Part shown: in pieces, positions 56,234-64,000 of the stretch | Numbering within the stretch: position 1 is the first letter of the stretch | Layout: the number at the start of each line of letters is the position of its first letter | Assembly: GCF_003330765.1 (NCBI RefSeq) | Contig: NZ_CP024902.1 | Coordinates: 3,224,001 to 3,288,000 of the forward strand | Direction of reading: 5' to 3' | DNA: 64,000 nt | DNA from: Burkholderia pyrrocinia | Lineage (GTDB): Bacteria > Pseudomonadota > Gammaproteobacteria > Burkholderiales > Burkholderiaceae | Made by a program: the position numbers and the translations under genes | Notes under the pieces: model-generated | Seen by the model: the letters and a program-made list of their open reading frames with translations, nothing else | The model's database searches: none | Told to the model about the DNA's origin: nothing

Positions 56234-56358
56234 CTAGAGTGCACGCACGTCCCGGATCGCCGGGACATTCACCCATGCGGGCGCCATGCCCGGAATTCGC
56301 GCTTCGGGCGCACCATTTCCGGTCACGCGTGCATCATGGGCACGTACGCAACTGAAGA

Positions 56359-56375
56359 TGCACATTTTTTGTGCA
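56359..56375. promoter_or_regulatory. NtrC-binding-site-like palindrome
   Basis: TGCAC-N7-GTGCA, the layout of NtrC sites, lies about 250-260 bp upstream of the -24/-12 element. It also sits only 16 bp from the ubiK start codon. A weaker GTGC-N7-GCAC repeat lies near 56330. Confidence 0.55.
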
Positions 56376-56390
56376 AGGAAGGGGAATCAC

Positions 56391-56642
56391 ATGAAGCAAC
56401 CCAGCGACGTTTTCAACGATCTGCAGTCGCGCGTCAGCGATCTGCTGAAAAACTCGCCGGCCAAGGACGTCGAGCGCAACGTGAAGGCCATGCTGTCGCA
56501 AGGCTTCTCGAAACTCGATCTCGTCACGCGCGAGGAATTCGACACGCAGGCGCAGGTGCTCGCCCGCACCCGCGTGCGCCTCGAGGAACTCGAAAAGCGC
56601 GTCGCGGAACTCGAGCAGAAGCTCGCAGCGCCGCAGGCCTGA
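56391..56642 (+). CDS. ubiK: Ubiquinone biosynthesis accessory factor UbiK (BMFP family)
   Basis: An 83-residue protein with an amphipathic N-terminal half (VFNDLQSRVSDLLKNSP) and a C-terminal coiled coil (LEELEKRVAELEQKLAA). The family binds lipids and assists UbiJ in aerobic ubiquinone synthesis. The ATG at 56391 is preceded by AAGGAAGGGG, a strong ribosome-binding site. Confidence 0.9.
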   Translation: MKQPSDVFNDLQSRVSDLLKNSPAKDVERNVKAMLSQGFSKLDLVTREEFDTQAQVLARTRVRLEELEKRVAELEQKLAAPQA

Positions 56643-56879
56643 CGCCCCACCCGGCCGCAAGGTCCGGGCGCGGGCCGCCTCGTGCGGCCCGCGCCCGCCG
56701 CCCGAAGCCGTTCCGCCGTTCTTCGTAGTCTGTCGTTCTTCGCTGTTCATCGCTCTTCGCTGTTCCGCAGTTCCTCGTTCTTTCCCCGCGCCACGCCGGC
56801 AAGCGCGCACCGATTCCTCCGATTCCCGCGGCATGCGGCCCCGAACGGCCGTCGCCCGTCTGTTTACAGGAGCCTCGCC

Positions 56880-58478
56880 ATGTCGCTCGCCGTGGTGCGC
56901 AGTCGCGCGCCTGCGTCCGGCCGCGCGCCGGACGTCACCGTCGAAGTCCATCTTGCCAACGGGTTGCCGTCGTTCTCGATCGTCGGCCTGCCCGATCTCG
57001 AAGTCCGCGAAAGCCGCGAGCGCGTACGCGCCGCGCTGCAGAATTGCGGATTCGAATTCCCGGTGCGTCGCATCACCGTCAACCTCGCGCCGGCCGATCT
57101 GCCGAAGGAATCGGGCCGGTTCGACCTGCCGATCGCGCTCGGCATCCTCGCCGCGAACGGCCAGATCCCGGCCGACGCGCTGGCCGGCCGCGAATTCGCG
57201 GGCGAACTGTCGCTGACCGGCGCGCTGCGGCCGATGCGCGGCGCGTTCGCAATGGCGTGCGGCGCGGCGCGGGACTGGCGCGCGGGCGAAACCGGATCGG
57301 GCCTCGGTTCAGGGCCAGACGCCGTCACCCTATCCGGCTCCGCGGCAACGTCGCGCCCGCCCGAGCTGTACCTGCCGCTCGACAGCGCGGCCGAGGCGGC
57401 ACTCGTGCCGGGCGTCACGGTGTTCGGCGCGCGCGACCTGCCCGCGCTGTGCGCACATCTCGCCGATGCGCCGGACGGGCGACTCGCGCCGGTCGCAGCG
57501 CCGTGCCTCGACGGCCTGCCGGCGCCCGCCGCACCCGACCTCGCGGACGTGATCGGCCAGCGCGGCGCCCGGCGCGCGCTTGAAGTCGCCGCCGCGGGCG
57601 GCCACCACATCCTGATGGTCGGGCCGCCGGGAGCCGGCAAGTCGATGCTGGCCGCGAGGCTGCCGGGCCTCCTGCCGCCGCTGACCGACGACGAAGCACT
57701 GACGTCGGCCGCCCTCCTTTCCGCGAGCCGCATCGGCTTCTCGCCCGCGCAGTGGCGCCGGCGGCCGTTCCGCTCGCCGCATCACTCGTCGAGCGCCGCC
57801 GCACTGGTCGGCGGCCGCAACCCGCCGCAGCCGGGCGAAATCACGCTCGCGCACCTCGGCGTGCTGTTCCTCGATGAACTACCGGAATTCGACCGGCACG
57901 TGCTCGAGATGCTGCGCGAGCCGCTGGAAGCCGGCCGCATCACGATCTCGCGCGCGGCCCAGCAGGCCGACTTCCCGGCCGCGTGCCAGTTGATCGCCGC
58001 GATGAACCCCTGCCCGTGCGGCTGGCATGGCGATCCGTCCGGGCGCTGCCGCTGCACGCCGGACGTCGCCGCGCGCTACCTGCGCAAGCTGTCGGGGCCG
58101 CTCCTCGACCGCATCGACATCCAGATCGACCTGCCCGCGCTGTCGCCGGCCGAACTCGCGTCGCGCGCGACGGCGCCCGGCGAGCCGAGCGCCGCGGTGG
58201 CCGCGCGGGTCGCGCAGGCGCGCGCGCTGCAGCTTGGCCGGCAGGGCAAGACGAATCACATGCTGAGCGGCCGCGAGACCGACGACCGGTGCCGGCCGAC
58301 CGACGAAGGCGAGCGGCTGCTGCGCGAAGCCGGCGAACGCTTCGGCTGGTCGGCGCGCGCGTATTTCCGTGTACTGAAGGTCGCGCGGACGATCGCCGAC
58401 CTGGCCGGCGACCCGCTGCCGACGGCCGCGCAGATCGCCGAGGCGATCCGCTACCGGCGCGCGCTCACGGCGCTCTGA
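56880..58478 (+). CDS. comM: YifB/ComM family AAA+ ATPase (magnesium chelatase-like)
   Basis: Hexameric helicase-like ATPase, implicated in natural transformation as a branch-migration factor. It has 532 residues from the ATG at 56880 (MSLAVVRSRA). The N-terminal ChlI-like domain contains FSIVGLPDLEVRESRERVRAAL; Walker A is GPPGAGKSM; Walker B is LFLDELPEF; a cysteine-rich NPCPCGWHGDPSGRCRC follows; and the C-terminal domain ends AEAIRYRRAL. An insert of about 25 Gly/Ser/Ala residues lies near residue 140. Confidence 0.95.
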   Translation: MSLAVVRSRAPASGRAPDVTVEVHLANGLPSFSIVGLPDLEVRESRERVRAALQNCGFEFPVRRITVNLAPADLPKESGRFDLPIALGILAANGQIPADALAGREFAGELSLTGALRPMRGAFAMACGAARDWRAGETGSGLGSGPDAVTLSGSAATSRPPELYLPLDSAAEAALVPGVTVFGARDLPALCAHLADAPDGRLAPVAAPCLDGLPAPAAPDLADVIGQRGARRALEVAAAGGHHILMVGPPGAGKSMLAARLPGLLPPLTDDEALTSAALLSASRIGFSPAQWRRRPFRSPHHSSSAAALVGGRNPPQPGEITLAHLGVLFLDELPEFDRHVLEMLREPLEAGRITISRAAQQADFPAACQLIAAMNPCPCGWHGDPSGRCRCTPDVAARYLRKLSGPLLDRIDIQIDLPALSPAELASRATAPGEPSAAVAARVAQARALQLGRQGKTNHMLSGRETDDRCRPTDEGERLLREAGERFGWSARAYFRVLKVARTIADLAGDPLPTAAQIAEAIRYRRALTAL

Positions 58479-58811
58479 GTGCCCTCGGAGGACAAAATCC
58501 GGCTGTCAAGACTTGACTTATGCACAATTTCGCGAATCCGGCCCCGGATCACGATTCGCCGGGATGCCTCCATCGCGAAATTCGTATCCCTTTGTTTTTA
58601 TTGATTTTTATCAAAAGTCGAGCAAGCAACCAAACGAGCCGGAAGGCCGTCCGGCGCGGCTCGGCGGGAGGTAGGGCCGACTTTTCAACAAAGTTATCCA
58701 CATGCGCTGTGGATAGCTGAAAAACCCTCGCAAAATCCGGCGATTAGCGTCGAAAGCTGCGAATGAACTTTCAGTTGTCACACAGTGTCCGAGCGCCCTC
58801 GCCGGCCGCCG
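58479..58811. promoter_or_regulatory. AT-rich intergenic region with DnaA-box matches
   Basis: A 333-bp gap between convergent genes that is unusually AT-rich in the middle (about 58588-58614, with repeated TTTTTATT-like runs). It contains TTATGCACA (58518-58526) and TTATCCACA (58694-58702), both exact TTATNCACA matches, and an opposite-facing TGTGGATAG (58708-58716) that differs at one end base. The last two form an 8-bp-arm palindrome around TGCGC. No gene or terminator is evident. Confidence 0.5.
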
Positions 58812-59384
58812 TCAGTCGAGTTTGAACGAGCCGAAAAACTGGTCGAATTGTTCCTGCGTGAGCGGCCCGTCGGCGATCACGACGACCTGGTACGCATGGC
58901 GGCCGCGCGCCACGAGGCGCGCGACGATCGTCTTGCGCGCCCGATCGCCGCCGGCCGCGGCGCCCGCGACGTGCAGCTCGAGGGCGTTCACCGCGCCGCC
59001 GGACGCGAGCGGCACGGACACCGAAGCCGTCTGCGGCGCGCCTTCGAGGTTGCGGGACAGCCCGGCGCGCAGGAACTCGAGCGCCGCGCGGCGCGTGTCG
59101 TCGCGGTCGTCGGGCAGCATCAGCGTACCGACCGCGAACACCGCGCCGTCCACGTGCGCGGCCTGCATCCGCATCGGCATCGACGTCCCGCCGATCGCAA
59201 CCGGCTGCTCCTCGACGGTCGGCTTCGCGGGCAGGTCGATCGTGTAGCCGGCGTCATTGTGCAGCGTGCGCCAGTCGTATGACGGCGAGCACGCGGCCAG
59301 CGCGATGCTCGCGCAGGCAAGCGCGGCGAAGTGTCGCAGCGGGCGAAAAAGGGGGCGCAACGAATCGATGACTTCCTTCGGCAT
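58812..59384 (-). CDS. Hypothetical lipoprotein
   Basis: A 190-residue protein of unknown function. The ATG at 59384 (MPKEVIDSLRPLFRPLRHF) gives a signal peptide with lipobox LAAC, so it is predicted to be lipid-anchored. The mature part begins SPSYDWRTLHNDAGYTIDLPAKP, a conserved opening in related Burkholderia proteins, and ends FDQFFGSFKLD. No catalytic motif is visible. It may be monocistronic. Confidence 0.82.
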   Translation of the reverse strand: MPKEVIDSLRPLFRPLRHFAALACASIALAACSPSYDWRTLHNDAGYTIDLPAKPTVEEQPVAIGGTSMPMRMQAAHVDGAVFAVGTLMLPDDRDDTRRAALEFLRAGLSRNLEGAPQTASVSVPLASGGAVNALELHVAGAAAGGDRARKTIVARLVARGRHAYQVVVIADGPLTQEQFDQFFGSFKLD

Positions 59385-59547
59385 GGTGTGGATCGGGCAG
59401 GCAAAAAGGGACATAATCCGTCGAACCGGAATCTCGGGATGTGTGGTGGCCACCGGTGCGCGCGCCGCATTCGCGCTAAAATGAGCGCCGAATTTCGATG
59501 TCTTTTGCATTGATCCGCGTCATCGACCGACTCCGAGAGCACCGCAG

Positions 59548-60084
59548 ATGAACACCACGCCTCCCACCCGGCGCAGCGCCGGCCCCGTCCGCTACATCGT
59601 CGCCGCCGCTGTCGTCGCGGCCATCGCCGTAGCCGGCTTCTTCGCGTTCAACGGCAAGTCCACCGTGCCGGACGCGACGTTCACGCTGCTGTCGGGCCAG
59701 AAGGTCTCGACCGCCGGCGACCTGAAGGGCAAGGTCTATCTCGTGAACTTCTGGGCGACGAGCTGCGCGACCTGCATGCAGGAAATGCCGCAGATGGTCG
59801 ATACCTATAACCGTTTCAAGGGCCAGGGGCTGGAATTCGTCGCGGTCGCGATGAACTACGATCCGCCGATGTACGTCGCCAACTACGCGCAGACGCGCCA
59901 GTTGCCGTTCAAGGTCGCGCTCGACGACGGCAGCGTCGCGAAGCAGTTCGGCAACGTGCAGCTCACGCCGACGACCTTCGTCGTCGACAAGAACGGCAAG
60001 ATCCTGAAGCGCTATGTCGGCGCACCGCAGTTCGCGGAACTCGACGCGCTGCTCAAGAAGGCGCTCGACAGCAACGCGGCCTGA
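59548..60084 (+). CDS. TlpA-like membrane-anchored thioredoxin
   Basis: Periplasmic thiol-disulfide oxidoreductase of 178 residues with one N-terminal helix (YIVAAAVVAAIAVAGFFAF) and a TlpA/ResA-type thioredoxin domain. The active site is NFWATSCATCMQEMP (CATC) and the cis-proline loop is LTPTTFVVDKNG. The partner (cytochrome c maturation or another substrate) is not evident. Confidence 0.92.
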   Translation: MNTTPPTRRSAGPVRYIVAAAVVAAIAVAGFFAFNGKSTVPDATFTLLSGQKVSTAGDLKGKVYLVNFWATSCATCMQEMPQMVDTYNRFKGQGLEFVAVAMNYDPPMYVANYAQTRQLPFKVALDDGSVAKQFGNVQLTPTTFVVDKNGKILKRYVGAPQFAELDALLKKALDSNAA

Positions 60085-60134
60085 GCGCCGCCGGATCCGG
60101 TTCGAAGGGCCGCACGCAGCGCCCTTCGCCGACA

Positions 60135-60173
60135 ACGGACCGCACGACCGGCCAGCCCGGTTCCGCGGTCCGT
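60135..60173. terminator. Bidirectional hairpin between the tlpA-like gene and dctD
   Basis: A 9-bp inverted repeat (ACGGACCGC / GCGGTCCGT) around a GC-rich loop, followed by TTTGCTTTT, between convergent genes. Confidence 0.65.
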
Positions 60174-60180
60174 TTGCTTT

Positions 60181-61536
60181 TCAGCGGTCGGTTTCGCCTT
60201 TCGCCGACAGTCCGTAGCGCTTCATCTTCTCGTACAGCGTCGCCTTGCCGACATGCAGCCGGTCAGCCGTCGCGGCGACCGCACCGCCCGTCTGGTTCAA
60301 CGCCTCGGCGATCACCGCGCGCTCGAACTGCTCGATGCGCTCCTTCAGCGTCTGCTCGTTGTCGGCATCGTCGCTGCCCGCGCCCGTTTCCTGCGGCATG
60401 TCGGCCACGCCGAGCACGAAGCGGTCGGCCGCGTTGTGCAGCTCGCGCACGTTGCCGGGCCAGTCGCGCTGCATCAGGCTCGCGCGCTGCCGATCGGTCA
60501 GCACCGGTGCAGGCCGCCCGTAGCGCACGGCCGCATCGAGCATGAAGTGCTCGAACAGCGGCACGATGTCCTCGCGGCGCTCGGCGAGCGGCGGCAGCGC
60601 GATCGTCACGACGTTGAGCCGATACAGCAGGTCGCGCCGGAACGTGCCGGCCGCGACGAGCTCGCTCATGTCGCCCTTCGCGGCCGCGACGATGCGGCAG
60701 TTCACACGAATCGGCTGGTTCGAGCCGAGCCGCTCCAGCACGCCGTCCTGCAGCACGCGCAGCAGCTTCACCTGCAGCGCGAGCGGCATGCTTTCGATTT
60801 CGTCGAGGAACAGCGTGCCGCCGGACGCGTATTCGAGCTTGCCGACGCGCCGTTTCGCGGCGCCGGTGAACGCGCCGGGCTCGTAGCCGAACATCTCCGA
60901 CTCGAACATCGGCTCGGGCAGCGCACCGCAATTCACCGCGATGAACGGCTTGTCGCGGCGCGGCGACAGTTCGTGCAGGCTGCGCGCGATCAGCTCCTTG
61001 CCGGCGCCCGTGTCGCCGTTGATCAGCACCGACGCGTCGGTGGGCGCGACATTCGCGAGCAGCTTGCGCACCTGTTCGATCGCGGGGCTGCGGCCGATGA
61101 TGCGCGGCGCGACGACGTTCTGCCCGGCCAGCTCGCGCCGCAGCGCATGGTTCTCGAGCACGAGTTCGCGCCGCTCGAGCGCGCGGCGCACCGTCTCGAT
61201 CAGGCGCTCGGCCGCGAACGGTTTTTCGATGAAGTCGTAGGCGCCGTCGCGCATCGCCTGCACGGCCATCGAGATGTCGCCGTGCCCGGTGACGAGGATC
61301 ACGGGCACGTCGGGCACGCGCTCGCGGCACTGCGCGAGCACGTCGAGCCCGCTTGCGCCGGGCAGCCGGATGTCGCTGACGATCGCGCCGGCGGTGTCCG
61401 CGACGATCGCCTTCTCGGCCGCTTCGGCCGACTCGAAGCCGACGACGTCGAAGCCCGCCAGTTGAAGGCTCTGCACGCTCGCCCGGCGAACGAGCGCATC
61501 GTCTTCGATATAAATCACTTGCAGCCGGTTGGCCAT
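60181..61536 (-). CDS. dctD: Sigma-54-dependent response regulator DctD
   Basis: NtrC-family activator of C4-dicarboxylate transport genes, about 451 residues. The receiver domain has phospho-acceptor Asp55 in AIVSDIRLPG. The AAA+ domain has Walker A GDTGAGKE, the sigma-54-contacting GAFTGA loop, and GTLFLDEIESMP. A C-terminal Fis-type HTH (ADRLHVGKATLYEKMKRYGL) binds DNA. It lies downstream of its sensor dctB. Start MANRLQVIYIED at 61536; an ATG three codons earlier is possible. Confidence 0.95.
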   Translation of the reverse strand: MANRLQVIYIEDDALVRRASVQSLQLAGFDVVGFESAEAAEKAIVADTAGAIVSDIRLPGASGLDVLAQCRERVPDVPVILVTGHGDISMAVQAMRDGAYDFIEKPFAAERLIETVRRALERRELVLENHALRRELAGQNVVAPRIIGRSPAIEQVRKLLANVAPTDASVLINGDTGAGKELIARSLHELSPRRDKPFIAVNCGALPEPMFESEMFGYEPGAFTGAAKRRVGKLEYASGGTLFLDEIESMPLALQVKLLRVLQDGVLERLGSNQPIRVNCRIVAAAKGDMSELVAAGTFRRDLLYRLNVVTIALPPLAERREDIVPLFEHFMLDAAVRYGRPAPVLTDRQRASLMQRDWPGNVRELHNAADRFVLGVADMPQETGAGSDDADNEQTLKERIEQFERAVIAEALNQTGGAVAATADRLHVGKATLYEKMKRYGLSAKGETDR

Positions 61537-61627
61537 CGTACTCACTTGCTCCTGACGGGCCGCGCGGCGCTGTCGCGCGCGCGGCTGCGTTGATGCCGGT
61601 CGTTCGCCGACCGGACCTGACGTATGC

Positions 61628-63652
<2,025 letters not shown>

Positions 63653-63656
63653 GACG

Positions 63657-64000
63657 TCAGGCGCCGGCCTTCTCGGCCGTCGCGACCTCGCCGCCGCCCT
63701 TCAGCGCCTGGCTCAGCTTCGTGCGATCGAGCTCCTTCTCCCATGCGGACACGACGACCGTCGCGACGCCGTTGCCGACGATGTTGGTCAGCGCGCGACA
63801 TTCGCTCATGAAGCGGTCGATGCCGAGGATCAGCACCATGCCCGACAGCGGAATCGTCGGCACGACGGCCAGCGTTGCGGCCAGCGTGATGAAGCCCGCG
63901 CCCGTGACGCCGCTCGCACCCTTCGACGTCAGCATCGCGACCGCGAGCAGCGTGAGCTGCTGCATCCACGTCAGTTCGATGTTGGTCGCCTGCGCGATGA
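63657..64000 (-). CDS. dctA: C4-dicarboxylate/proton symporter DctA (partial, C-terminal part)
   Basis: The last 114 or so residues of a DAACS-family symporter; the start lies beyond the right edge. The visible sequence runs [61 protein letters not shown], ending VATAEKAGA. These match helices 7-8 and the conserved [10 protein letters not shown] region of DctA. Confidence 0.95.
   Translation of the reverse strand, partial: IAQATNIELTWMQQLTLLAVAMLTSKGASGVTGAGFITLAATLAVVPTIPLSGMVLILGIDRFMSECRALTNIVGNGVATVVVSAWEKELDRTKLSQALKGGGEVATAEKAGA

Noticed and set aside
58694..58716. The TATCCACA palindrome as an intrinsic terminator for comM
   Set aside because: The stem is AT-containing and short, the distance from comM is over 200 bp and there is no T-run after it. 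DnaA-box identity explains it better.

Overview
The window is high-GC DNA with strong GC3 codon bias, and nearly every interval is filled by a recognisable proteobacterial housekeeping or accessory gene. The gene content and order point to a betaproteobacterium of the genus Burkholderia, most likely the B. cepacia complex, and a primary-chromosome segment. The markers are the aa3 cytochrome oxidase cluster with SURF1, CtaG, CtaA, CtaB and SCO; rhodanese-grxC-secB-gpsA; gshA-gshB-PTS IIA-ptsH-ptsI; and the imuA-imuB-dnaE2 mutasome. The genus call is inference from gene content; no search was run. I recognise no tRNA, rRNA, CRISPR array, IS element, prophage or integrase.

Layout. 1-9.3 kb is a chitin/GlcNAc utilisation locus. 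A GH20 hexosaminidase (5' truncated by the window edge) converges on an operon nagA - SIS-type deaminase/isomerase - EIIA-HPr-EI fusion - EIIBC transporter, whose promoter carries a GntR/NagR-like palindrome over its -35. 9.3-10.2 kb is a gene-poor stretch. 10.2-16.3 kb is a chaperone-usher fimbrial operon with a major pilin at each end and an adhesin whose N-terminal half is markedly AT-richer than its surroundings. 16.6-22.0 kb is the SOS mutagenesis cassette dnaE2-imuB-imuA with a LexA box. 22.2-25.0 kb is a LivH-type ABC importer. 25.3-28.9 kb holds a small four-cysteine secreted protein, an orphan MetQ, a Cache-domain chemoreceptor and a YciI protein. 29.0-39.5 kb is the cytochrome c oxidase cluster and its copper/heme assembly factors, including a 46-residue gene and a second SCO-like CX3C protein. 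39.7-45.1 kb holds bioC, comF, trmL, a macrodomain protein, gpsA, secB, grxC and a rhodanese. 45.2-48.6 kb holds gpmA, ctpA and a MoeB/ThiF protein. 48.6-53.9 kb holds glutathione synthesis genes and general PTS genes, with a terminator-like hairpin between ptsH and ptsI. 54.1-56.1 kb is glnK-amtB behind a sigma-54 promoter. 56.4-60.1 kb holds ubiK, comM, an unusual AT-rich gap with DnaA-box matches, a lipoprotein and a TlpA-like protein. 60.2-64 kb is the dctA-dctB-dctD C4-dicarboxylate system, with dctA truncated by the window edge.

How the parts work together. Hexosaminidase releases GlcNAc from chitin oligomers, EIIBC imports and phosphorylates it using phosphate relayed by the EIIA-HPr-EI fusion, NagA deacetylates it, and the SIS protein deaminates GlcN-6-P. 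A second, free-standing EI/HPr/IIA set at 48.6-51.4 kb looks like a regulatory PTS. The oxidase cluster supplies subunits I, II and III together with heme A synthesis, copper delivery and assembly factors. GlnK/AmtB under sigma-54 control is the nitrogen-limitation ammonium uptake pair. I found no clearly undescribed system. The best leads are the degenerate second EIIB domain in NagE, the SCO-like protein between SURF1 and CtaA, the OmpA-like tail on CoxB, the mosaic adhesin, and the DnaA-box/AT-rich gap at 58.5-58.8 kb.
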